Source of the DNA: Bordetella ansorpii
GTDB taxonomy: Bacteria; Pseudomonadota; Gammaproteobacteria; Burkholderiales; Burkholderiaceae_B
Length of the DNA: 64,000 nt
Direction of reading: 5' to 3'
Assembly (NCBI RefSeq): GCF_900078705.1
Contig: NZ_FKIF01000002.1
Span: 806,001 to 870,000, forward strand
Part shown: one piece after another, positions 21,111 through 31,519 of the stretch
How the letters are laid out: each line of letters begins with the position of its first letter
Position numbering within the stretch: the first letter of the stretch is position 1
Program-made: the position numbers and the translations under genes
Notes under the pieces: model-generated
What the model saw: the letters and a program-made list of their open reading frames with translations, nothing else
What the model was told of the DNA's origin: nothing
Databases searched by the model: none

Positions 21111-22484
21111 ATGCTGGCCAGCTTCGCGCGTACCCACCAATATCCGATAGGCGAAGGCGTCCCGTACGCCGAACGGTGGAGGGCGGTGCTGGCGTTGTTG
21201 CTGGGCGTGAGCATGGCCAGCCTGGACACCGCCATCGCCAATACGGCGTTGCCGACCATGGCGCGCGACCTGCAGACCACCGATGCGCTGTCGGTGTGGA
21301 TCGTCAGCTCCTACCAGTTGGCCATGATCGCGGCGTTGTTGCCGGCCGGCGCGCTGGGCGAGATCGTGGGGCACCGGCGGGTGAGCATGGCGGGGCTGGT
21401 GTTGTTCACCCTGTCGTCGCTGGCCTGCGGGCTGGCGCCGTCGCTCGAATGGCTGGTGGCCGCGCGCGTGGTCCAGGGCCTGGGCGCGGCGGGCATGATG
21501 GCCGTCAACGCGGCGGTGCTGCGCTTCGTCTATCCGGCCGGACAATTGGGCCGCGGGGTGGGATTGAATTCGCTGGTCGTGGCGGTGTCGTTCGCGGCGG
21601 GCCCCACGCTGGCATCGCTGATCCTGTCCGTCGCCAGTTGGCACTGGCTATTCCTGATCAACGTGCCGCTGGGCATCCTGGCCGTCTACCTGGGCCTGAA
21701 ATCGCTGCCCGTGACGCCGCTCAGTGCCCGCGCCTTCGATCGCGTGGCGGCGGTGCTGTGCGCGTGTTTCTTCGCGCTGCTGGTCTTCACGCTGAACGAG
21801 GGCGCGCACGCGCGCACCTGGACGGACGTGCTGATCTCGCTCGGGCTGACGCTGGCGCTTCTGCTGGCGCTGTTGCGGCGCCAGGCCGGCGATCCCGCGC
21901 CGATGCTGGCCCTGGATCTGCTGCGCAGGCCGATGTTCGCCCTGTCCGCGGCCACCGGCGTGGGTTCGTTCGCCACCCAGGCGCTGGCGTTCGTGTCCTT
22001 GCCCTTCATGTTCCAGCAATTGGGCTATTCACAGGTGGCGACGGGGTTTCTGATCACGCCGTGGCCGGTGGCGGTGGCGCTGGTGGCCTCCGCCGCGGGA
22101 CGCCTGTCGGATCGCTATCCCGTGGGCCTGCTGGCCGGTATCGGCCTGGCGGCGCTGTGCGCGGGCATGGGGTTGCTGGCCAGCATGCCGGCCCATCCGT
22201 CCGTGTTCGACATTGCTTGGCGCATGGCGCTGTGCGGGGCGGGATTCGGTTTCTTCCAGTCGCCCAACGTGCACGCCATCATGACGTCGGCGCCGCACGA
22301 GCGCAGCGGCGGCGCCAGCAGCATGGTCGGCACCGTGCGCCTGCTGGGCCAGTCCACCGGCGCGGCGCTGGTGGCGGCGTGCTTCAACCTCTCCACGTCG
22401 CACGGCGCGGTGACGGCGCTGTGGCTGGGCATGGGGTTCGCGGGGCTGGCGGGAGTGGCCAGCGTGATGCGGCTGCGGTACTGA
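21111..22484 (+). CDS. MFS multidrug exporter, DHA2 (14-TM) family
   Basis: 457 aa with about 14 hydrophobic helices. Motif A variant between TM2 and TM3 (GALGEIVGHRRVSMAG), motif C-like segment in TM5, and the family-typical LDTAIANTALPTMARDLQ in TM1. This group (EmrB/QacA type) exports drugs and organic cations by proton antiport. The ATG at 21111 is chosen over an upstream GTG because the cytoplasmic N-terminus then has normal length. No EmrA-type adaptor or regulator gene is adjacent, so substrate is unknown. Confidence 0.85.
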   Translation: MLASFARTHQYPIGEGVPYAERWRAVLALLLGVSMASLDTAIANTALPTMARDLQTTDALSVWIVSSYQLAMIAALLPAGALGEIVGHRRVSMAGLVLFTLSSLACGLAPSLEWLVAARVVQGLGAAGMMAVNAAVLRFVYPAGQLGRGVGLNSLVVAVSFAAGPTLASLILSVASWHWLFLINVPLGILAVYLGLKSLPVTPLSARAFDRVAAVLCACFFALLVFTLNEGAHARTWTDVLISLGLTLALLLALLRRQAGDPAPMLALDLLRRPMFALSAATGVGSFATQALAFVSLPFMFQQLGYSQVATGFLITPWPVAVALVASAAGRLSDRYPVGLLAGIGLAALCAGMGLLASMPAHPSVFDIAWRMALCGAGFGFFQSPNVHAIMTSAPHERSGGASSMVGTVRLLGQSTGAALVAACFNLSTSHGAVTALWLGMGFAGLAGVASVMRLRY

Positions 22485-22685
22485 AACGACCGGCGTCGAT
22501 CGCCTGCCGCCTGCCTTGGTGGGCGCGGGCTCGATCACGCGGCGCATCGCTGGCGGTCGAAGCTCGCCGCTGCCATTCGTTCCGATCCGACGACAGGCCT
22601 TACACTGGCCCGGCGGCCGAAGCAGCCGCCGGAGCGGTCCCGCCCTTGCCGGATGGCCGTCTCCGATACCGACAAGGAGACAGCC

Positions 22686-24332
<1,647 letters not shown>

Positions 24333-24434
24333 GTGCAAGGCCCGTCCGATCCGCGCAAGCGGTTTGCCGCGGAGGATGAACAGGCTGTGCCGGGGCCGCC
24401 GCCACGCCGCAGGCCGCGCGCGGCCCCGCTGGAT

Positions 24435-25409
24435 TCACTGCGCCGTGATCTTGCGTTCGCGCACCACCTGGGCCCACTTGTCCGATTCCGAACGGATGAA
24501 ATCCGCCAGTCCTTGCCGCGTGGTCGGCTGCGGCGTCAGGCCATGATTGTCGAGCGCGGCCTTCACCTCCGGATCGGCCAGCGCCTTCACGATCTCGCGA
24601 TTCCAGTTGTCCAGCAGGGGCGCGGGTGTCTTGCCGGGCGCCACGAAGGCATACCAGTTGAGGGCCTCGAAACCCGGGTAGCCCGACTCGGCCACGGTCG
24701 GGATGTCGGGCAGATAGCTCGGGCGCTTCAGGCCCGTGGTGGCCAGCGGAATGAGCTTGCCTGTTTCCACGTGCGGCATGGCGGTCGGCGGCGCCGAGAA
24801 GTACGAGGCGACCCGGCCGCCCAGCAGATCCTGCAAGGCGGGCGCGCCGCCCTTGTAGGGGATGTGGACCATCTCGATGCCCGCGCGTTGGTTGAACATT
24901 TCACCCGCGAGGTGCGAAGCGGAACCCGGGCCGGTGGACGCGAACTCGACGCGATGGCCCTTCTTCGCCAGGGCCACGAATTCGGCCAGGCTGCTGACGC
25001 CGAGGCCTTTGTGCACCACGAGCACGTTCGGAAAGTTGACGCCGCCCGAGATCGGCGCCAGATCCTTGAACGGGTCGTAGCCGACCTTCATGAGGTGCGG
25101 AGCGATCGCCAGCGGGCCGATGGAGCCGAACAGCAGCATGCTGCCGTCGGTGGGGCCGTTGGAGACCTGCTGGTGCGCGATGTTGCCGCCCGCGCCGCCC
25201 TTGTTCTCGACCACGATGGACTGGCCGATGTTCTCGCTGAGCTTCTTGGCGATGAGCCGCGCGGCCGAATCGGCGGCGCCGCCGGGGGCGAAGCCGACGA
25301 TGAGCGTGACGGGTTTGTGCGGCGGGAAATCCTGGGCTGCCGCCGGCAATGCGATGGCGCAGGCCAGCGCGCCACAGGCCCGCAGGATGCGGCGTCGGAT
25401 GGGTTTCAT
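24435..25409 (-). CDS. Bug-family tripartite-tricarboxylate substrate-binding protein
   Basis: 324 aa periplasmic protein with a Sec signal peptide (residues 1-24, ending PAAAQ). The Bug signature KPVTLIVGFAPGGAADSAAR followed by VVENKGGAGGNIA and VHIPYKGGAPALQDLLGG is complete. These proteins capture carboxylates and related anions, sometimes without any cognate TctAB transporter, as here. ATG at 25409 is preceded by GGAGAC. Such orphan Bug genes are greatly expanded in Bordetella and relatives, which supports the taxonomic guess. Confidence 0.93.
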   Translation of the reverse strand: MKPIRRRILRACGALACAIALPAAAQDFPPHKPVTLIVGFAPGGAADSAARLIAKKLSENIGQSIVVENKGGAGGNIAHQQVSNGPTDGSMLLFGSIGPLAIAPHLMKVGYDPFKDLAPISGGVNFPNVLVVHKGLGVSSLAEFVALAKKGHRVEFASTGPGSASHLAGEMFNQRAGIEMVHIPYKGGAPALQDLLGGRVASYFSAPPTAMPHVETGKLIPLATTGLKRPSYLPDIPTVAESGYPGFEALNWYAFVAPGKTPAPLLDNWNREIVKALADPEVKAALDNHGLTPQPTTRQGLADFIRSESDKWAQVVRERKITAQ

Positions 25410-25680
25410 GGATTGTCTCCTGATTATTGTGGGAATGGGCCGGGCCTCGGACCGCGGTGGCCCCTCGTCGTGCACCGCCTTGCCCTGTTGTCATTGGATT
25501 GGGCAAGTGGCCGGGTGCCGCCGGCGCCCGATGGTCCATGCGTGGATCGGGCCTTTTGTGGAAGGCGATTTTAGAAGTGGCGGCCATCGTCCGCCATGCT
25601 GGCAGCGTCAACAGGTGTTCAGGCTTCGTGAAGGGCAGGCGGGGCGCCGGGCAGGTCCCGGCGCTGTTCGCGGCGCGGCT

Positions 25681-27015
25681 TCAAGCGTCTTGGGGCAGCC
25701 ACCGCTCCAGGCAGGCCGCCAGCTCGGCCTGCGAGACGGGCTTGGTCAGCCACTGGTCGAAGCGGCGGTCCAGGGCGGCGTTGGAAGAGGGACGGCCCGC
25801 GGAGAAGGCGATCAACGGCAGCGGTTCTCCGTTGACGTTGCGGAACCCCGCGCGGCGGATGTGGCGGGCCAGCGCCGCGCCGCTCATGCCCGTCATGCGC
25901 ACGTCCGTCAGCAACAGCCCGTACTGGCCCGCGCGCAATCGGCATAGCGCCTCCAGGCCATCCGCCGCCGTGTCATGGGCATGGCCGAGCTGGCTCAGTT
26001 GCAGGCCGATCAGTTCGCGCGCGATGGGGTTGTCCTCGGCCAGCAGGATCCGCCTGCCGTGGCGTTCTCCGTGGCGATCGCCGGCGGGCGCGCATGCCTG
26101 GTCCGTGTGGCGGGCCGCGGGCGCTTGCACTGTCCGCATGCCGGCATCCATGGGGCGCACAGGCCCGGCCGAGGCAGGAGGCGTCGGGCCATCGGCAACG
26201 GGCAACGGCAGGTCCACCGTGACGCGGGTGCCCAGCCCGATGCGGCTGCGCAGTGCGATGCGGCCCCCCATGGCCCGCACCAGTTCCTGGCTGATCGCCA
26301 GCCCCAGGCCGGCGCCATCGTAGCCCGACAGCCTGGCGGCGCGGGTGCGGCGGAAGGGCCGGAACAGCCGCGCCTGTTCGTCCGCCGCGATCCCCACCCC
26401 GCTGTCCTCGACGGTGAAGCGCACCGTGGACGAGGCGTGCTGCCGGCGCGCGCGCAGCGACACGCTGCCGCGATGGGTGAACTTCAAGGCGTTGGCCAAC
26501 AGGTTGAACAGGATCTGGCGCAGCCGCAAAGGATTGCCCAGCACGTAAGCCGGTACGCTGCCGTCCAGGCCCAGATCCAGGCGCAAGCCTTTGCGGCGCG
26601 CGCTTTCGCGCCAGAAGTCATGCGTGTCGCGGCAAAGCGCGTGCAGGTCGAAGGCTTGCGGCGCCGCCGACGCCGGCAGCGCGGAATCGAGAATGCCGTC
26701 CAGCAGGCGCAGCAGGTGGTCAGCCGCCATCTGCCCCAGTTCGATCAGCCGATGCTGCTGGGCGCCGGAACTGGTGCGTTGCAGGGTGTCCAGCATGGCG
26801 ATCAGGCCGCTGAGCGGCGTGCGCAGTTCATGCGCGACGAGGGTCAGCGCGCCGGGTTGCGCCGCGCGCGTCTTGCCGGACCTGGCTGCCGCGCGGCGGC
26901 CGGCCTTGCGGTCGGGGCGCCGCGTCTTCGGTCGCGATGCGGCGGCGAAGGGGGCGGGCCTGCGCGGGCGTACCCGCAGCCTGCGGACCTCGTTTGACAC
27001 GTATGCCGTGATCAA
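25681..27015 (-). CDS. Hybrid histidine kinase without sensor domain
   Basis: 444 aa. Order: basic low-complexity N-terminus (1-55), HisKA with the phosphorylatable His in VAHELRTPLSG, HATPase (N, G1 and G2 boxes around LLANALKFTH, DSGVGI, GAGLGLAI), a linker, and a receiver domain with Asp in LLLTDVRMTG ending LTKPVSQAEL. There is no transmembrane or PAS segment before HisKA, so it is cytoplasmic, or the N-terminal part has been lost. The start is uncertain: I give the first in-frame codon (TTG, no ribosome-binding site). The kinase core resembles BvgS/EvgS-type sensors. No partner regulator is adjacent. Confidence 0.78.
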   Translation of the reverse strand: MITAYVSNEVRRLRVRPRRPAPFAAASRPKTRRPDRKAGRRAAARSGKTRAAQPGALTLVAHELRTPLSGLIAMLDTLQRTSSGAQQHRLIELGQMAADHLLRLLDGILDSALPASAAPQAFDLHALCRDTHDFWRESARRKGLRLDLGLDGSVPAYVLGNPLRLRQILFNLLANALKFTHRGSVSLRARRQHASSTVRFTVEDSGVGIAADEQARLFRPFRRTRAARLSGYDGAGLGLAISQELVRAMGGRIALRSRIGLGTRVTVDLPLPVADGPTPPASAGPVRPMDAGMRTVQAPAARHTDQACAPAGDRHGERHGRRILLAEDNPIARELIGLQLSQLGHAHDTAADGLEALCRLRAGQYGLLLTDVRMTGMSGAALARHIRRAGFRNVNGEPLPLIAFSAGRPSSNAALDRRFDQWLTKPVSQAELAACLERWLPQDA

Positions 27016-27441
27016 CGGTAGGCGGGCAATCGCTTGAGGCGCGCGCGCGGTCCTGCCGTGCAGGCAAGGCGGAGCAAGACCGCGCGAGGCGTATCAGGTC
27101 GGCAGGGCGGGACAGGCGTCGAATGGATCCGGGGCATGGCAGGACAACAAAAATGCGATAGGCATGATTTAGTGTTTCTGGGACCGGTTCACGTGCAGAA
27201 GTAGAAAATATCGGACTGGTATACCTATTAACGTGGCATATGTTGCAGTTATAGTCGGGCGCCATTTTTGTCACTGGGACTTATTGGTCATTGCATCAGG
27301 CCGCCCCGATATTGCGCGCCCATGAAAAAAGCGGAATTCCGGTCTTGGAATTCCGCTTCTGGGGCGTGGGCTGGTGTTACCGCCCAGGACGCCAGGCGCT
27401 CTCGAAGTCTGCCGGCAGGACGTCGGCCGCTGCCGTCCGGA
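27016..27441. other. Gene-free region upstream of the hybrid kinase and downstream of creD
   Basis: 426 bp, AT-richer at 27120-27300. It contains the creD terminator (27324-27358) and presumably the kinase promoter. I found no membrane or sensor fragment of the kinase in any minus-strand frame. Confidence 0.55.
27324..27358 (-). terminator. Rho-independent terminator after creD
   Basis: Perfect 12-bp stem AAGCGGAATTCC / GGAATTCCGCTT with a 6-nt loop; on the minus strand it is followed by a T run. Confidence 0.88.
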
Positions 27442-28833
27442 TCAGGGCGCCGGCGGATTGGCCGGTTTCTGCGCCGTCTTGTCGCTGCCCAGCACGCCGT
27501 ACCAATCCAGCTTGCGGGTGGCCAGCATCACGGCGGCCAGCACGGCGAACAGCAGCAACGAGCCCATCATCAACGCGGCCTGTTCGCTTTGCAGCACCAC
27601 GTAAAGCGCGCCGTACAGACCGGCCACCCCCACGCCGAATCCCATGCCGGTGCGTTTGCCGCCCATGGCGTAGCTGACGTAGACGGCCAGCAGCAGGCTG
27701 CACGCGAGGCTGGCGCAGGCATAGGCCCAACCGAACGGCATGTGCTCGGACAGGCTGAGCAGCAGCAGGAAGAAGATGCTCAGCGCGCAGCCCACCAGCA
27801 GGTACTGCATGGGGTGGACACGCAGGCGGCGCAGCAGCTCCAGCATGCCCACGGCGATGAAGGTCAGGCCGACGAACAGCATGCCGTATTTCACGGCCCG
27901 CGAGCTGAGCGAGTAGGGGTTGACGGGGTCGAAGAAGGCCACGCCGAAGCTCTCCACGCAGGTGCCCGGCTCGGGGCCGTATTCCTGGCGCATGTCGTTG
28001 GCGCACAGCGGCACGCCGCGGCCGTAGTCGGCGGGGGCGGTGGTGGCCAGCGAGAAGACGCGCCACGTGGCTTCGAAACCTTGGTCCGTGACCGTGCGCT
28101 CCGCCGGCAGGAAACGGCCGCCGAACGAAGGGTGCGGCCAGTCGGCGTTCATCTTCACCTGCGTGGATTCCGCCACCGGCGCGAACGAGATCTGGCCCGT
28201 GCCCAGCAGCTCCAGGCTGACTTCGACGTTCAGTTCCCGGCCGGCGGCGGTTTCGTCCAGCGGCATGTGGAAGCCGCGCTGGTAGCTCGGGTGCTGGGTG
28301 CCCGGTTGGATGGACACTTCGTTGCCGTTGACGGTGGCGTGCGCCGAGCGGATGCCGCGGGCGTCCATCAGCGCCACCACGAGGCTGGGGGCTTCGCATT
28401 GCACGCGGCCGTCGGCGTGTTCGGAGCGCGGGGGCAGCATGGCGTCCGAGGCCGGCCATTGCGCCTTCAAGCGCGTCTTGGCGGCATAGGTGTCGATGCG
28501 GAAGATGCCGCGATAGCGCGGGTCCTGGTCGACCTGCGCGTCGATCCGCAGCGTGCCGGGGGGCGCGGTCAGGATGAAGCCGCGCCGTTCGTTGCGCAGC
28601 TTGCGCGCCGTGCCCTCGCCTTCCCAGGTTTGCCATTCTTCGGTGCAGTGGCGTTGCAGGACCGGTCCCATCAGCGTCTGCTTGCCGACCTGGTCCCGCT
28701 CGACGTTCATTTCGGCGGTGCGCTGGTTGCCGTGGCGCTCGTAGACGATGTCGCCGATGCTGAACAGGCCGTAGGCCAGGCAGGCCAGGACCAGCAACAG
28801 GGCCGCGCCCTTGGCCAATACAGGGTTCTTCAT
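27442..28833 (-). CDS. creD: Inner membrane protein CreD
   Basis: 463 aa. One N-terminal membrane helix (8-28), a large periplasmic domain (about 35-300) and a cluster of five or six C-terminal helices. Conserved CreD features include MNVERDQVGKQTLMGPVL and the SRAVKYGMLFVGLTF entry into the membrane. creD is the classical target of the CreBC system and belongs to the cell-envelope stress response. The ATG at 28833 has GAGGAAAG upstream. It lies downstream of creB and creC, separated by the small HicB-like gene. Confidence 0.92.
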   Translation of the reverse strand: MKNPVLAKGAALLLVLACLAYGLFSIGDIVYERHGNQRTAEMNVERDQVGKQTLMGPVLQRHCTEEWQTWEGEGTARKLRNERRGFILTAPPGTLRIDAQVDQDPRYRGIFRIDTYAAKTRLKAQWPASDAMLPPRSEHADGRVQCEAPSLVVALMDARGIRSAHATVNGNEVSIQPGTQHPSYQRGFHMPLDETAAGRELNVEVSLELLGTGQISFAPVAESTQVKMNADWPHPSFGGRFLPAERTVTDQGFEATWRVFSLATTAPADYGRGVPLCANDMRQEYGPEPGTCVESFGVAFFDPVNPYSLSSRAVKYGMLFVGLTFIAVGMLELLRRLRVHPMQYLLVGCALSIFFLLLLSLSEHMPFGWAYACASLACSLLLAVYVSYAMGGKRTGMGFGVGVAGLYGALYVVLQSEQAALMMGSLLLFAVLAAVMLATRKLDWYGVLGSDKTAQKPANPPAP

Positions 28834-28952
28834 GGTCTTTCCTCTGCGTCAGGTGTCTGATGCAGCGCAGTCTGACGAGGGAGGGTGAGCGGGCGATGAA
28901 GTGTGTGAGGGGAATGTGAAGTTCTTGCCTGCGCTTGCCGGCAGGCGTGGCT

Positions 28953-29240
28953 TCAAGCGTGCGAAGCTTTCTGGATGACGCTTGCGATCCATTGGTTCAG
29001 GCTTTCGCCATGTGCCGCCGCTGCTGCGGCGGCGGCTTCGTGGATGGCAGGCGGCACTCTGAGTACAAATTTTCCGGAGAAATGCTTGCGGGGTTCGACG
29101 CCTCTCGCGCGGCACTCTTGCAGGAAAGTCTCCAGCGAGATTTTTCCTTCGTGGCGTAGCCCCTCGACATCCGTAGCGCAGAAGTCTGCTCCGCCATTCA
29201 ATCTCCTTTCCGTTCTTTCCAGGTTGTTCGGTCCCGGCAT
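28953..29240 (-). CDS. HicB-like ribbon-helix-helix protein, N-terminally short
   Basis: Up to 95 aa. The C-terminal half (EPRKHFSGKFVLRVPPAIHE, then AHGESLNQWIASVIQ) is the typical SGKF-RVPP-H...SLNQW ribbon-helix-helix of HicB-family antitoxins. The N-terminal half is shorter than the usual HicB fold, keeping only the ETFLQECRARGVEP helix. The start is unclear: the ATG at 29240 lies 10 bp after creC without a good ribosome-binding site. AAGGAG at about 29202-29207 instead precedes an ATG in another frame, hinting at a frameshift. Lower GC than the cre genes. No HicA toxin is adjacent. Confidence 0.6.
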   Translation of the reverse strand: MPGPNNLERTERRLNGGADFCATDVEGLRHEGKISLETFLQECRARGVEPRKHFSGKFVLRVPPAIHEAAAAAAAAHGESLNQWIASVIQKASHA

Positions 29241-29250
29241 TAGGACGCTA

Positions 29251-30687
29251 TTACCCCGCCGGAAACCTCAGCCGTGCTGTCAACCCCGGTTCTGCCGGTG
29301 TCAGTTCCAGCGATCCGCCATGCAGCGCCATCACCTGTTCCACGATGGCCAGGCCCAGGCCGCTGCCCTTGTCGCCGCCATTGGGCCGGGCGGTGGAATA
29401 GAAGCGCTTGTCCAACTGCGGCAGGGCATAGTCGGGAACCCCTGGCCCATGGTCGCGCAGCTCAAACAGGACATGCGCGCCGTCGCGCCACACGGACAGG
29501 TCCAGCAAGGCACCCTCGGGCGAGAAGTCCAGCGCGTTGGCCAGCAGGTTGCCGATGGCCAGAGCGACCAGTTCGGCGTCGCCGCGGGTTTCGGCGGTTT
29601 CCTGCCGCAGCCAGCGGACCTGCAATCCGCGCTGGCCGATGCGCGCCTGCTGAGCCAGCAGGGCCCGGGCCGCGCAGCTGTCCAGCCGTATGCGCGGGGC
29701 GTGGGCCAGGCTGCCGCGGCTTTCCAGCTTGGACAGCTCCAGCATGCGGTCCACCAGCACGCGCAGCCGTTCGGACTGCTCCAGCACCTGCATGGCGAAG
29801 AGCTGGCGGTCGGCCGCGGGCAGGGGATCCTGCAGCAGTTCGCCGGCGCCGCGTATCGCGGCCAGGGGGCTTTTCAGTTCGTGGGTGAAGGCGCGCACGA
29901 CCTGTTCCATGTGTTCGCGGCCCTCCAGGCGCAGGCGCATGGCTTCCATCGCGCGCGCCAGGTCGCCCAGTTCGCCGGGCAGGCGCGGCACGGCCAGGGC
30001 CTGCCCGGCCTGCACGTGCTGCGCGTAGTGCCTCAGCCGGCGTACCGACCACACGATCCACAGCGTGACCAGCACGCCCACCAGCAGCGACAGGCCGAAC
30101 AGCCAGCCGCCGGCCACCAGCACCTTGCGCTCGGCGCGGTCGACGAACCGGGCCATCGTCGACGCCGGCTTGGAGACCGTCAGCACGCCCAGCAACCGGC
30201 CGTCGCGCTGAACGGGGGCGGCCACGTACATGGTGCCGTCTTCGTTCTTCTGCGCGGATTCGTGGGTGGAGCGCGCGCCGTACTCGCCGCGCAGGGTGCG
30301 CATCACGTCGTTCCAGCGCGAGTAGTCCTGGCCCACTGCCGAAGGCGTGCGCGAGTCGAGCACCACGCGGCCGGTGGCGTCGGTGACGTAGACGCGGAAA
30401 TCCAGCGAGCGCTTGTCCAGGCCCCAGATGCGGGCATTGACGGGGCGCGTGGCGTAGTCGCGGATGCCGCGGGCCAGTTCGCTGTCTTCCAGCGTGCCGC
30501 CCGGCGGCATGGCGGCCAACGGACCCGCCGCCTGTTCGGCCAGCAGGTTGGACGTGTCGACCAGGATGTCTTCCATCACCTCGCGCGCGCTGGGCTTGAT
30601 CTCGACCACGAAGGCGCGCAGCACGAAGACGGCCGCCAGGCCCGCGATGAAGAAGAAGCCCAGCAGCAGGCGCAGGCCGAGTTTCAT
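29251..30687 (-). CDS. creC: Sensor histidine kinase CreC
   Basis: 478 aa. Two membrane helices (about 5-25 and 185-205) flank a periplasmic sensor region with FRVYVTDATGRVVLDS. HAMP, HisKA (FTHELKSPLAAIRGAG) and HATPase domains follow, with GDKGSGLGLAI as the G2 box. The FTHELKSPL H-box is that of the CreC type. The ATG at 30687 starts MKLGLRLLLGFF. It lies 16 bp downstream of creB. Confidence 0.93.
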   Translation of the reverse strand: MKLGLRLLLGFFFIAGLAAVFVLRAFVVEIKPSAREVMEDILVDTSNLLAEQAAGPLAAMPPGGTLEDSELARGIRDYATRPVNARIWGLDKRSLDFRVYVTDATGRVVLDSRTPSAVGQDYSRWNDVMRTLRGEYGARSTHESAQKNEDGTMYVAAPVQRDGRLLGVLTVSKPASTMARFVDRAERKVLVAGGWLFGLSLLVGVLVTLWIVWSVRRLRHYAQHVQAGQALAVPRLPGELGDLARAMEAMRLRLEGREHMEQVVRAFTHELKSPLAAIRGAGELLQDPLPAADRQLFAMQVLEQSERLRVLVDRMLELSKLESRGSLAHAPRIRLDSCAARALLAQQARIGQRGLQVRWLRQETAETRGDAELVALAIGNLLANALDFSPEGALLDLSVWRDGAHVLFELRDHGPGVPDYALPQLDKRFYSTARPNGGDKGSGLGLAIVEQVMALHGGSLELTPAEPGLTARLRFPAG

Positions 30688-30703
30688 TGGTGGGCCGGGG
30701 GGG

Positions 30704-31405
30704 TCATGCCGCCGGCAGTTCCAGCGAATACCCCAGCCCGCGATGGGTGACGATGGGGTCGAGGTCGGGGCGGATCTCGCGCAGCTTGGCGCGCAGCGTC
30801 TTGATGTGCGTATCGACGGTGCGGTCGCCGCTGTCGGCGCTGTGGCCCCAGACGGCATCCAGCAGCGCGTCGCGCGTGTGGATGCGGCCGGGGGCGTGCA
30901 GCAGGCGCTGCAGCAGGCCCAGTTCCCGGCGGGTCAGCGCCAGCCACTGGCCGCTGAAGCGGATGCGGCTGCCGGCCTCGTCGACGTCGAACAGCGGCTC
31001 GGCCATCACCCGGGGGGCGGTGGCCGTGGAGGGCATGCGGCTGCGGCGCAGCAGTGCGCGCACGCGCGCCACCAGTTCGCGCGGGCTGAAGGGCTTGGCG
31101 ATGTAGTCGTCCGCGCCCAGTTCCAGGCCGAGCACCCGGTCGATCTCGTCGCTGCGCGCGGTCAGCAGGATCACGGGCAGGGTCGAGCCCGCGTGGCGGA
31201 GCTCGCGGCACAGGTCCAGGCCGCTGCCATCGGGCAGGCCGACGTCCAGCACGGCCAGGTCGGGGGGAGTGGGGCCGGACAGGATCGGCCGGGCCTGGGC
31301 GACCAGGGACGTATGCTGCACCGCCAGGCCTTCGCGTTCGAAGGTGTAGGCGATGGTGCGCGCGATGGCGGGGTCGTCTTCGAGCAGGAGCAGGCGTGAC
31401 GGCAT
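30704..31405 (-). CDS. creB: Response regulator CreB
   Basis: 233 aa. Receiver domain (1-118) with acidic pocket LEDD, phospho-Asp in AVLDVGLPDG, and KPFSPREL. The C-terminal OmpR-type winged helix ends VTHRGLGYSLELP. First gene of creB-creC-(HicB-like)-creD. In relatives CreBC responds to penicillin-binding-protein inhibition or fermentative growth on minimal media, and drives creD. Confidence 0.92.
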   Translation of the reverse strand: MPSRLLLLEDDPAIARTIAYTFEREGLAVQHTSLVAQARPILSGPTPPDLAVLDVGLPDGSGLDLCRELRHAGSTLPVILLTARSDEIDRVLGLELGADDYIAKPFSPRELVARVRALLRRSRMPSTATAPRVMAEPLFDVDEAGSRIRFSGQWLALTRRELGLLQRLLHAPGRIHTRDALLDAVWGHSADSGDRTVDTHIKTLRAKLREIRPDLDPIVTHRGLGYSLELPAA

Positions 31406-31519
31406 GGCAGGCGAAGTAGGGGGGGCGGGACGGGCCACGGACCGCGGCAACGTACATCATGCGGCATATGCGTGGCCCCGTTCCAGCGCAATGCTACCGC
31501 GCCCGCGCCCGGCGGGCCG

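Noticed and set aside
24392-24427. GGGGCCGC / GCGGCCCC hairpin between the acyl-CoA ligase and the Bug gene
   Set aside because: Long loop and no T run on either strand, so not a convincing terminator.
28997-29197. 66-codon frame with a good ribosome-binding site inside the HicB-like gene
   Set aside because: The recognisable HicB homology is in another frame; kept only as a hint of a frameshift.
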